Of a stretch of 64,000 bases of DNA, positions 16,976-24,740 are shown piece by piece. The translations under genes were made by a program, and so were the position numbers. This DNA is from Thiohalocapsa sp963698775. Lineage in GTDB: Bacteria; Pseudomonadota; Gammaproteobacteria; Chromatiales; Chromatiaceae. The stretch is taken from assembly GCA_963698775.1 (NCBI GenBank), contig CAVOSE010000036.1:1-64000 (forward strand), given 5' to 3'. Each line of letters starts with the position of its first letter. Position 1 is the first letter of the stretch. The notes under the pieces are model-generated. The model searched no databases, was not told where the DNA came from, and worked only from the letters and a program-made list of their open reading frames with translations.

Positions 16976-18207
16976 ATGCGAACCGATCAAAGCACGGAAT
17001 CTCACGTCGTACCCAACGCAGGCCACATTGCTGATATCAAGCGGGCTGCCGTAAGCATGTCACTGGTCAAACGGCGTGCGTTCCAGGCGGAAATGGCGCT
17101 GAAATACTGCGCCGGCAGCGCTCGGCGTGCAGAGGACCTCTTCGGTTGGAGTCGCGCAGCCGTTCAGCTTGGCCTGCACGAGCAGCGCACAGGGGTGGTC
17201 TGCTTAAGCGCGCAGCCGGCCGTCGGTGGCGACAAACGCTGGGAGGACAAACATCCCGCGGTAGCCGAGGCGCTATGGTCGTTGGCGCAGGCGCACGCGC
17301 AGCAAGCCCCGAGTTTTCGAGGCCCGTTGTGCTACACACGGTTGACCGTCGCCGAGGCGCTGCGGCAACTGCGCGCCCTGGAGTTTTCCGAGCAGGTCTT
17401 GCCCTCACCGAGCACCCTGGCCGAGGTGCTCAACCGCAATGGCTACCGGCGGCGTCCGGTGCTCAAGGCGAAACCCCAAAAAAACTCCCCGAAACCGACG
17501 CCATCTTCGACAACATCCGCGCCAAAGATGCCCATGGCGAGGGCGCCGGCGTTCTACGCGTGAGCATCGACTGCAAGGCTACCGTGCAGATCGGCCCGTA
17601 CGCGCGCGGCGGCAAGACACGCGGCGACACGCAGGCCGCCGACCATGACATGGGCTGCAAAGAGAAATACACCCCCTTCGGCATCGTCGACGAGGACAGC
17701 GGTGCGCTGCATCTGACCTTCGGCAGCTCGGCCAAGACTAGCGATTTCATCGTTGATGCCCTTCAAGCCTGGTGGCAACAGGTACCCGCACGACAGCGCG
17801 TTGACGTCTCGCTGCTGCAGATCAAAGCCGACAACGGACCGCAGAGCAACGGGCGGCGCACGCAGTTTCTCGCGCGCATGGTGCAGTTCGCCGATGCCAT
17901 CGGCAAACCGATCCAGCTCTTGTACTACCCGCCCTACCACAGCAAGTACAACCCGATCGAGCGTTGCTGGGGCATCCTCGAGCAGCATTGGAACGGCACC
18001 CTGTTGACCGATGCCCAGACCATGCTCAATTGGGCCAAGTCGATGACCTGGAAAAGCGTCCATCCTGTCGTCGAGCTCAGCCGCAGCGTCTACGAGAACG
18101 GCGTCACTCTGACCAAGGAGGCCATGCGCGCCGTCGAAGCGCGCTTGGTGCGCAATCCGGCTTTACCCAAATGGGATATCCCGATCCTACCTGTCAATCC
18201 GGTATAA
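16976..18207 (+). CDS. ISAzo13-family transposase, two frames joined by a -1 shift
   Basis: The first frame runs from 16976 (or the internal ATG at 17057) to a TGA at 17561-17563 and holds the N-terminal helical part (WEDKHPAVAEALW, VLNRNGYRRRPVLKAKP). The second frame carries LPETDAIFDNI and the DDE catalytic domain: SIDCKATVQIG (first Asp), KADNGPQSNGRR (second Asp) and YHSKYNPIERCWG (Glu). They join at a run of seven A at 17478-17484. Fused homologues read KPQKKLPETD through this point, which needs eight A. A full-length product therefore needs ribosomal slippage, or a base has been lost. Confidence 0.8.
17479..17485 (+). promoter_or_regulatory. Candidate -1 ribosomal slippery heptamer A_AAA_AAC
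   Basis: In the upstream frame the codons are CAA AAA AAC, which is the canonical slippery arrangement A_AAA_AAC. After a -1 slip, reading continues as AAA AAA CTC into the catalytic frame. Without slipping, translation goes on for 26 codons to the TGA at 17561. The spacing and frame are exact, but a homopolymer error or mutation would look the same. Confidence 0.5.
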
Positions 18208-18224
18208 ACGATTCCGGAAATCAC

Positions 18225-19340
18225 CTAAGCGCTGAGCGCGGCCACGTGTTGCAGCCGTTCCTCAAGGGTGTGTATGTGGTGATCGGTCTCCAGCCGTTGA
18301 TCTTGGCTTTCGGCCCATGCCCTTTTGGAGTCGTAATGGGCGCGGGCGGCAGCCAGGTGTTCGGGCACCATAGCGCGGTGCGACTCAGGGACGACCGCCG
18401 GTTCGCTTAGCGCGTCGGGGCTGCGCTGCCAGATCAAGTCGCAGGCCGGGAGTCCCAGCCCGTCGCGGGCGCGTGCCAGGTGCAGGTCGCCGGCGATGAA
18501 GGGATCGTCGCCGATGCCAGGGTAGTCGATCCAAGTCTCCACCGATAGCCAGTCGCCGTGGCGCAGCAGCACATGCATGGCGTCGCGGGCATACTCGGTG
18601 CGATAGCCCTGAAAATCCTCCAGCCAACGCAGCAGCCGGCGGGCGGCGCCGCAGGCATCGGTTTTCGCCCCGGTCGGCTCTGGAAGGCCGGCCCTGCTAC
18701 ACAGCAGCCGCGCCTGCTCGGCACGCAGGTGATCGCCCTCCACTTCTTTCTTGACCTCATCGATGGTGTGGCGCCACTGCTCCAGGGCCACCGCGTCGCC
18801 GAGCATGAAACTGGCCTCCGCCAGCTTGATGATGTACGAGGCCTCGGTGAAACGCGGCATACCGCGATCACCGAGCTGGTGCTCATAGGCATCGCGGTAA
18901 TGCGCCAGGGCGGCAGTCCAATCGCCCCGGCGGGCGGCCAGGTTGCCCTCGCTTAGGTCCAGCATGTGCCGCGACGCGGTACGGCCGGTGCGCTCCAAGT
19001 GCTCTCGGCCGCGCACCAGCAGGATGCGGGCGTCCGCCAAGGGTCGTTCCTCGATGGCCACGGTCAGCAAGGTGGAGATGGCGTTGAAGGTATCTTCCGG
19101 GTCGGCCCCCGGCCGCTCTTCGGCGGCCTCGGTCAGGGCGATCACCGCCGCATCGATGTCCTTATTCTGCCAATGGCTCTCGCCCTCCCAAGCGCGCAGC
19201 CGCACCCACGCTGCCACATCTCCCTGCTTCTGCGCCAATGCCGCCCCTTCCGCGGCCACCGCCGCACACTCAGCAAAGTGCCCGGCCTTATAGGCCTCTA
19301 CGCAGCGCTTCTTGAGGCGCTCCAGTTCTCGCTCATTCAT
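18225..19340 (-). CDS. TPR-type helical repeat protein
   Basis: A 371-residue, wholly helical soluble protein with TPR-like pairs: residues 1-45 (CVEAYKAGHFAECAAVAAEGAALAQKQGD), 50-80, 120-165 (ALAHYRDAYEHQLGD) and 170-200. No catalytic domain, signal peptide or membrane segment is visible. TPR proteins bind partners; none is suggested by neighbours. Its stop codon (TAG) touches the TAA duplication of the ISAzo13-type element, and rebuilding the site without the element keeps the same stop, so the gene is probably complete. Confidence 0.7.
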   Translation of the reverse strand: MNERELERLKKRCVEAYKAGHFAECAAVAAEGAALAQKQGDVAAWVRLRAWEGESHWQNKDIDAAVIALTEAAEERPGADPEDTFNAISTLLTVAIEERPLADARILLVRGREHLERTGRTASRHMLDLSEGNLAARRGDWTAALAHYRDAYEHQLGDRGMPRFTEASYIIKLAEASFMLGDAVALEQWRHTIDEVKKEVEGDHLRAEQARLLCSRAGLPEPTGAKTDACGAARRLLRWLEDFQGYRTEYARDAMHVLLRHGDWLSVETWIDYPGIGDDPFIAGDLHLARARDGLGLPACDLIWQRSPDALSEPAVVPESHRAMVPEHLAAARAHYDSKRAWAESQDQRLETDHHIHTLEERLQHVAALSA

Positions 19341-19551
19341 GTCAACGTCATCTATTGTTCTGTCGCCCGCGGCAACGCCCTAGGCACACAAGTATAGGGT
19401 GCCGAAAGCATGGCCGGGAATTGCAAGGACAAGCCATGGATTGATCCAAGACGCCTGAGTTGCTGGCTTGCGCTCGGTGCGCGGAAATCCAACAGGGGCT
19501 GTACACGGGAACGAATTCGCCCGCCGGAAACCGACCCGGTGCGGCGAAGCG

Positions 19552-20133
19552 TCAATGCCGCTCGATGGGGACACCCCGACTCGTGAAGGACACCCCATCG
19601 ACGCCGATCATGATGGCCTCAATGATGGGCGGATTGATCTCCCGCTGCGCCGACCACTCGACGATGAAGTTGGCACCCGACCCGCCACCGCGATCGTCCT
19701 TCCCGACCAGGTATGAGGCGGTCTGCAAGGGCCCGAGCACGATGGGCTGGTCCGCCAGGTCCCGAATCGGCGTGCCCTCGGTGTCGAAATAGCGCACCTG
19801 ATCGATTCGCAGCGGGTTCTCCGGGTCGGTGTTGCGGACGCTGAGGGTGTTTTCCAGCGGCGTCGCCTCCCCCCCTTGGCGATAGATATGCGAGTAGGCC
19901 GGAACATACACCGCGCGCCCCTTGGCCACGAGGTCCGGCGGCAACACCAAGGCGCCGCTGGGCTGCGGTGGTCGAAAGGCGATCGTCTCCTCGATCTCGA
20001 TTAGCCGATTGGCAATGAAGCCGAGCAGAACGATCAAGCCAATCGCGACGATGCTGCCGAGCATCGGCAGCAGCAACGACCGTGCTTTGCCATCCTCGCC
20101 AGGCCCTGAACTCTTCTCGCTCATGGAGATCAT
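19552..20133 (-). CDS. DUF3124-family membrane-anchored protein
   Basis: About 193 residues: a short charged N-terminus, one transmembrane helix (MLGSIVAIGLIVLLGFIANR) and a DUF3124 domain facing the periplasm. The family pattern is clear: GRAVYVPAYSHIYRQG, LSVRNTDPENPL, VRYFDTEGTPI, VLGPLQTASYLV, GGSGANFIVEW and IEAIMIG..GVSFTSRG. The function is unknown. Two in-frame starts (20133 and 20124) are both possible. It lies between the TPR gene and the RRM gene, all on the minus strand, with spacers large enough for separate promoters. Confidence 0.85.
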   Translation of the reverse strand: MISMSEKSSGPGEDGKARSLLLPMLGSIVAIGLIVLLGFIANRLIEIEETIAFRPPQPSGALVLPPDLVAKGRAVYVPAYSHIYRQGGEATPLENTLSVRNTDPENPLRIDQVRYFDTEGTPIRDLADQPIVLGPLQTASYLVGKDDRGGGSGANFIVEWSAQREINPPIIEAIMIGVDGVSFTSRGVPIERH

Positions 20134-20302
20134 CCTCACACAAAGTTGCGACGGCGCCGGCTGCCGTCCCGCCCTAACAGTCTACCCAAATCCGATCCGC
20201 GGGCGGGCCTGGGCTTCGTCGCCATGCGCAAGGGCTTTCCATGGCGACGTGCGCCCTGCGGTCGCTGCCGGCGCTAGATTCCGACCTCTTTCCAGCAAAC
20301 GC

Positions 20303-20330
20303 AAAAAGCCCGGCCGAAGCCGGGCTTTTT
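20303..20330 (-). terminator. Rho-independent terminator of the RRM gene
   Basis: AAAAAGCCCGGC-CGAA-GCCGGGCTTTTT: an 11-bp perfect stem with a tetraloop and a T-run on the minus strand, 59 bases beyond the RRM gene's stop. A typical intrinsic terminator; the A-run on the other side would let it work in both directions. Confidence 0.9.
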
Positions 20331-20388
20331 GCTGGTCGACGGTAGGAATCAATCCCACCGCCGGACCGCGGCCAAGGCCGCGAAGGTC

Positions 20389-20670
20389 TTACCAACGACG
20401 ACCGCCGCCGCCGTGCGACGGACGGTCGCTCTTCGGCTTGGCCTGGTTGACGGTGATGTTACGACCCTTCATGTCGGTGCCGTTCAGCGCCTTGATGGCG
20501 GCGTCGGCTTCCGAGTTGTTGTTCATCTCGACAAAGCCGAAGCCCTTAGAGTCGCCGCTGAACTTGTCGGTGATCAGGTTGACCTGATCGACACTGCCGT
20601 ACTGCGAGAAGGTCTCACGCAGGTCGGAATCGGTGACACTATAGGGAAGGTTGCCAACGTAAATGTTCAT
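20389..20670 (-). CDS. RRM-domain RNA-binding protein
   Basis: A 93-residue single RNA-recognition-motif protein. RNP2 is NIYVGNLPY (residues 2-10) and RNP1 is KGFGFVEM (residues 42-49); the tail is Gly/Arg-rich (SHGGGGRRW). Bacterial proteins of this type are like the cyanobacterial Rbp proteins and some are cold-induced RNA chaperones. It is monocistronic with a strong terminator at 20303-20330. Confidence 0.93.
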   Translation of the reverse strand: MNIYVGNLPYSVTDSDLRETFSQYGSVDQVNLITDKFSGDSKGFGFVEMNNNSEADAAIKALNGTDMKGRNITVNQAKPKSDRPSHGGGGRRW

Positions 20671-21050
20671 GTCTGTCTATCTCAGAAAAGGCGTGCATTG
20701 GAAATACATAAAACTATCGAAAAACACCAAGCACGAGAATTTCTTCGACAGCGGAATACCGTGGTTAGCGGTAGGGCGAGGAAAGGAGCTACGAGTCTCG
20801 GAGGGAAATCCCGGCAGTGCTCCCGGAGGAGCCTTGGGAAATATCGTCGAAATGGGCAGATGCCTTAATCTTTGGTCCGCCGTAGAGACGGGCCAACATG
20901 ACCTCAGGGCCGCAATCTATCAGGTTCGGAACAGCGGCGCACCGTTTATTTTTGGAGCGGCCAGTTCACAGCCGACGCTCGGGACATCGCCGCGGTGCCG
21001 GCCGTGTCCTGGCAGCAGGTGTGTTCGCCGTCTGGTGTTCAACCGAGAGC
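20671..21050. other. Non-coding region between the RRM gene and a MITE-like repeat
   Basis: Nothing codes convincingly here. It should contain the promoter of the minus-strand RRM gene near 20690-20760, where the DNA is relatively AT-rich. The plus-strand open frames over it lack codon bias and known motifs. The MITE-like copy 2 follows at 21051. Confidence 0.45.
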
Positions 21051-21180
21051 CGGCAGTTCGCATCATTCACTCAAGCAGATCAATGGATTACGCGCCCAGT
21101 GTAGCGTAGGCGCGACTTCAGCCGCACGGAAGCCTCTGACTGGGCGAATAAATTCGCCCCTACAGCGGAAGCAACTGCCG
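21051..21180 (-). repeat. MITE-like intergenic element, copy 2 (inverted)
   Basis: Bounded by CGGCAGTT at 21051 and AACTGCCG ending at 21180, 130 bases. It matches copy 1 (3182-3306) in reverse complement over its whole length, including the internal GGGCGA..TCGCCC hairpin (GGGCGAATAAATTCGCCC at 21142-21159). It lies about 120 bases upstream of hvfA, so it could carry or disturb that promoter region. Confidence 0.75.
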
Positions 21181-21298
21181 GACCTAGGTTCAACCCCGCA
21201 CCCGTGTGCTAACTGTCTTACCCGAAGACTTGTTGATAAGCATTGCGATCCGCATCCTTGAAGGGGAGCTTGCCTAGACCATAAAGAGGAGACGAATT

Positions 21299-21580
21299 AT
21301 GTCGAAGAAAAACATCACTCCGATCGCCGCCGTCGTCGGTGCAGCCCTCGTCGGCGGTCTGGCGGCAACCGACGTTGCCAACGCCGCCGACAACCCCTTC
21401 GGTGCCACGCAGCTCGAGAGCGGGTACATGTTGCTTGCCGGTACCGAGGGCAAATGTGGCGAAGGCAAATGTGGGGAGGGAAAGTGCGGCGAGGGCAAGT
21501 GTGGAAGCGACAAGGAGACCGAAGGCAAATGCGGCGGCGACAAGGAGGGCGAAGGTAAGTGCGGGGGCGACAAGGGTTGA
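21299..21580 (+). CDS. hvfA: HvfA-type RiPP metallophore precursor with six EGKCG units
   Basis: A 93-residue precursor: signal peptide (residues 1-30, cleaving after NAA), leader motif NPFGATQLESGYMLLA (residues 32-47), then a low-complexity core. EGKCG occurs at residues 50-54, 55-59, 60-64, 65-69, 75-79 and 85-89; the first four are in tandem, the last two are set apart by SDKET and GDKEG. In the Hvf family the Cys of each EGKCG is converted to an oxazolone/thioamide pair by HvfB with HvfC, giving a copper-binding exported peptide. The start follows an AAGAGGAG site. The maturase and partner genes follow directly on the same strand. Confidence 0.9.
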   Translation: MSKKNITPIAAVVGAALVGGLAATDVANAADNPFGATQLESGYMLLAGTEGKCGEGKCGEGKCGEGKCGSDKETEGKCGGDKEGEGKCGGDKG

Positions 21581-21618
21581 GTGTTGACGGGGCCTCGCGC
21601 GCTTAGAGACGCTGACGC

Positions 21619-22503
21619 ATGCATTCGATCATGTCGGAACCGGCTTGGGCATCTAACCGAGCGGTTCATGGGGCCGGCCTCGGTCTGCGGCGCTCGTTCA
21701 TCGACGCCGTGGTCGAGTGCCCACCGGCGGAGGTGGACTTCTACGAGGTCGCGCCCGAAAACTGGATTGGCGTTGGCGGACGATTCGGGCGGCTGTTTCG
21801 GGCCATGACCGAGCGGCATCCCTTTGTCTGTCACGGCCTGTCGTTGTCCATCGGGTCCCCTGCCCCACTCGACGTCGACTTTGTTCTGCGCGTCAAACGG
21901 TTTCTCGACCAGCACCAGATCCGTGCCTATACGGAGCACCTGAGCTTCTGCTCGGACGCCGGCCACCTCTACGACCTGATGCCGATTCCGTTTACGGCTG
22001 ATGCGGTGCAGCATGTGGCGCAGCGCGTGCGGAAGGTACAAGAGCTGCTGGAACGGCGCATTGCGTTGGAGAACGTGTCGTACTACGCGGCACCGGGCCA
22101 GGAAATGTCAGAGATCGACTTCGTCAATGCGGTGCTATCGGAGGCCGATTGCGACCTCCTGCTGGACGTGAACAACATTTACGTCAACAGCATCAACCAC
22201 GGCTACGACGCCGTCGAATTTCTGCGGGCGCTGCCCGCGGAGCGCGTGGCCTATTGTCATATCGCGGGCCACTACGCAGAGGCCCCGGATCTGCGCGTCG
22301 ATTCGCACGGCGCCGACGTCATCGACCCAGTTTGGGAGCTTCTCGAACGAGCCTATGAGCATTGCGGGGTTTTGCCTAGCCTGCTGGAGCGGGATTTCAA
22401 CATTCCGCCTTTGGCAGAGCTCTGCCGAGAGGTGTCTCGGATTGATCGCTTGCAGCAGCGGCACGGGAATCCGGCCGTTGCGACACGGACCTGCCACAGA
22501 TGA
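21619..22503 (+). CDS. hvfB: HvfB-type MNIO (DUF692) RiPP maturase
   Basis: A 294-residue TIM-barrel enzyme of the multinuclear non-heme iron-dependent oxidative (MNIO) family. Likely iron ligands are in place: His72 (CHGLSLS), Glu106-His107 (TEHLS), Glu151 (LENVS), Asp183 with Asn185-Asn186 (LDVNNIYVN), His214 and His218 (CHIAGH), Asp228-His230 (DSHG) and Glu257 (LERD). The family oxidises Cys residues of precursor peptides to oxazolone/thioamide groups using O2. It begins 38 bases after hvfA and its stop overlaps the start of hvfC (ATGA), so stoichiometric production with the partner is expected. An alternative start at the second Met (21631) is possible. Confidence 0.92.
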   Translation: MHSIMSEPAWASNRAVHGAGLGLRRSFIDAVVECPPAEVDFYEVAPENWIGVGGRFGRLFRAMTERHPFVCHGLSLSIGSPAPLDVDFVLRVKRFLDQHQIRAYTEHLSFCSDAGHLYDLMPIPFTADAVQHVAQRVRKVQELLERRIALENVSYYAAPGQEMSEIDFVNAVLSEADCDLLLDVNNIYVNSINHGYDAVEFLRALPAERVAYCHIAGHYAEAPDLRVDSHGADVIDPVWELLERAYEHCGVLPSLLERDFNIPPLAELCREVSRIDRLQQRHGNPAVATRTCHR

Positions 22504-23348
22504 CGGCCGCGGATGAGCCCGGCACGGCCCGATCGGCGACGCCGACGCAACCCGATTTTTTCGCCGTGCAAACCAGGTTTGCCGGTCATATTCGCGACCC
22601 GAAGCATCAGTCGCCGCCCGCCGGCATCGAGGACCGGCGTATGGCCATTTATCGCGAGCTGTTCTTTAACAACATCTCCACGCTGCTGGAAACGAGCTTC
22701 CCGGTGCTTCGCAAGCTACTGCCGGATGGGCATTGGCGCGACATGATCCGCGACTTCCTCGTGCATCACCGTTGCCAAACGCCGCTGTTCCTGGAAATCT
22801 CTCAGGAGTTTCTGGACTATCTCGCCAGCGAGCGCCAGCCCAACCCGGCGGATCCGCCCTTCCTGTTGGAACTGGCGCATTACGAATGGGTGGAACTGGC
22901 GCTGAGCGTCAGCGACGACGAGGTCGACGCGGGCTTGATCGACGCCAACGGCGACTTGATGGCGGGCACGCCCGTGATTTCTCCGGTGGCGTGGAACTTG
23001 AGCTACCGGTTCCCGGTACATCGGATCGGACCCAACTTCCAGCCCGGCGAAACCGATGTGCAAGGGCCAGGGCTGCCCCACCTGACGCATCTGCTGGCCT
23101 ATCGCGGTCGGCAAGACCAGGTCGAATTCATGGAGATCAACGCCGTGACTCAGCGACTGCTCCAGTTGCTGCGGGAAAACCCGGATCAAACGGGTCTGGG
23201 GGTTGTCGAGACCATCGCCACCGAGCTACAACATCCGCGGCCCGCGCAGGTCATTGCCGCTGGGCGCGCGTTGCTTGACGATTTGCGCGCAAGGCAGGTG
23301 ATTCTGGGCACCGCAGTCATGCCCAATCGGCGCAGCCACGACCACTAA
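22500..23348 (+). CDS. hvfC: HvfC-type RiPP maturation partner (DUF2063)
   Basis: A 282-residue protein with the DUF2063 N-terminal domain (FFAVQTRFAGHIRDP, then MAIYRELFFNNISTLLETSFPVLRKLL, typical of HvfC/BufC partners) and a C-terminal alpha/beta half (LSYRFPVHRIGPNFQPGE, LLAYRGRQDQVEFMEINAVTQRLLQLL). These partners bind the precursor leader and present it to the MNIO enzyme. No membrane segment. It ends the operon; no DoxX-like gene follows, unlike many relatives. Confidence 0.9.
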   Translation: MTAADEPGTARSATPTQPDFFAVQTRFAGHIRDPKHQSPPAGIEDRRMAIYRELFFNNISTLLETSFPVLRKLLPDGHWRDMIRDFLVHHRCQTPLFLEISQEFLDYLASERQPNPADPPFLLELAHYEWVELALSVSDDEVDAGLIDANGDLMAGTPVISPVAWNLSYRFPVHRIGPNFQPGETDVQGPGLPHLTHLLAYRGRQDQVEFMEINAVTQRLLQLLRENPDQTGLGVVETIATELQHPRPAQVIAAGRALLDDLRARQVILGTAVMPNRRSHDH

Positions 23349-23509
23349 GCGTGCACGCTGATCGTGAGACACATCGCTGGAGCGCGCACCAACGTTCAGA
23401 ATTAGGTAACGCGGTCGCACTCGCCCTGGGTCGATCAGAATGCGGTGATTGGGCGAGCTGACAAGGCGTGCTGATCAGGCACCCCGACCAGCGCGCAAAG
23501 ACGGGGCCG

Positions 23510-23845
23510 CTATTGGGCCTTTGAAATATCTAGGATGGTCTGTTTACCGCGCTGATCGGAATTGCGGAAGCACTGAATCAGGCGCTTTTCGTCCTCCGCC
23601 AGCACCTCGTCGTCGTCAACGCAGAGCAGATAGGCCGCCGAGACCGAACCCAGCGCCTGCGAGAGCGTCTGCGCGCCCTCGATGCCAAGGCGCCTGATGC
23701 CCTGCTCGTAGTTGCTGATGCGGGACTTGCTGTAAGAACCACCGGTGCGTTCGCTCAGTTGCGTCAAACTGAGGCTCTGTGCGTGCCTTGCCGCGCGTAA
23801 GCGGTCGCCGATTCTACGATTGAGGGGAGGATATTCTTCGCTCAT
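23510..23845 (-). CDS. XRE-family helix-turn-helix regulator
   Basis: From the ATG at 23843-23845 (after a GGCGAG site) 111 residues are encoded. Residues about 12-70 are an XRE HTH (RRIGDRLRAARHAQSLSLTQ..ERTGGSYSKSRISNYEQGIRRLG), followed by AQTLSQALGSVSAAYLLCVDD and a C-terminal helix. It is convergent with hvfC and alone on its strand. The domain looks like repressor proteins of prophage type, but no phage genes are nearby. The target is unknown. Confidence 0.8.
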   Translation of the reverse strand: MSEEYPPLNRRIGDRLRAARHAQSLSLTQLSERTGGSYSKSRISNYEQGIRRLGIEGAQTLSQALGSVSAAYLLCVDDDEVLAEDEKRLIQCFRNSDQRGKQTILDISKAQ

Positions 23846-24038
23846 CTCGCCAATTCCGCCACTGTTGAAAAAACATAGAGTATACGCTTCGACGATGCCA
23901 AGGTAACTACCAACCAATCAAATTCGTCAACAAACTCGCGCTGCCGCAACGCTCGATCGCTCGCTCACCTGAGGCGCTCGAGTCGGACCAAACCGCCGCA
24001 ACCGGGCGCCTTTCGCAGGCGCCGGAAACCGGTGTGTT

Positions 24039-24665
24039 TCAGAGCGGAGGCAGATCGAGCCAAGCTTGCACCGCAGTCAAGACCATCTTGACCGCTATGG
24101 CGCTCAGCAACACACCCATGACGCGCCTGAGCACGTTTGCGCCACCCATGCCGATGACGCGCATGATCGGGTTCGCGGCGAGTAAAATCAGCAAGAACAG
24201 GGTCAGCACCACGGCGAGCACCGCGGCAGTGGTCAGCTGTTCACTGATGCTGAAGCTGCGGTTATCGGTCAGCAACACCACCGTTAGCATTGCCCCTGGG
24301 CCTGCAATCGCCGGAATCGCCAACGGGTAGACCGCAAGAGCACCGACGCTGCTGCCGGCGGTATCTCCGAGCCCCGCCCCCGGCGCATGCGCCCCGAGAC
24401 TCATCTCGATACCATAGAGCAGCAACAAAATTCCACCCGCAATCTGAAACGCGCGCAGCGGAATCCCCATCTGAATCAGCAGGAGCTCTCCGGCCGCGAT
24501 GAAGAAGACCAACACCGCAAAGGCAGCGCACACGGCGAGCATCGCCGCGGTGCGGCGCTCCCGAGGCGTCAGCGTCGTGGACACGGCAAGGAATACGGCC
24601 AACAATCCAATCGGATCCAGCACCACGAACAGCGTGACGAAATTGTAGACCAAGTGCTCTATCAT
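24039..24665 (-). CDS. MarC-family integral membrane protein
   Basis: A 208-residue protein with six transmembrane helices. Family signatures are FVTLFVVLDPIGLLAVFL near the start, FQIAGGILLLLYGIEM in the middle, PLAIPAIAGPGAML and the closing GGANVLRRVMGVLLSAIAVKMVL. MarC was once thought to be linked to multiple antibiotic resistance but its transport role is not established. It is 75 bases upstream of the deacetylase gene, same strand, so a shared transcript is possible. Confidence 0.9.
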   Translation of the reverse strand: MIEHLVYNFVTLFVVLDPIGLLAVFLAVSTTLTPRERRTAAMLAVCAAFAVLVFFIAAGELLLIQMGIPLRAFQIAGGILLLLYGIEMSLGAHAPGAGLGDTAGSSVGALAVYPLAIPAIAGPGAMLTVVLLTDNRSFSISEQLTTAAVLAVVLTLFLLILLAANPIMRVIGMGGANVLRRVMGVLLSAIAVKMVLTAVQAWLDLPPL

Positions 24666-24740
24666 TTTGTTTCGATTCAGGCGCTTGAAAATGATGGGCG
24701 TCCTGCACCGCCCCAGAAACGCTGATCAATCAGCGTTTCA

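Larger units (their letters stand above)
16903..18225 (+). mobile_element. Complete ISAzo13-type insertion sequence (1,323 bp)
   Basis: The element starts GGCGATTT (16903) and ends AAATCACC (18225), imperfect terminal inverted repeats. TAA occurs directly before it (16900-16902) and directly after it (18226-18228), a candidate 3-bp target duplication. It contains one transposase in two overlapping frames. The insertion lies immediately downstream of the stop codon of the minus-strand TPR gene and right at the end of the second 224-bp repeat. Intact ends and low decay suggest a recent arrival. Confidence 0.75.

Noticed and set aside
20663..21261. Plus-strand open frames between the RRM gene and hvfA
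   Set aside because: They run through the MITE-like repeat and show no codon bias, start site or homology.
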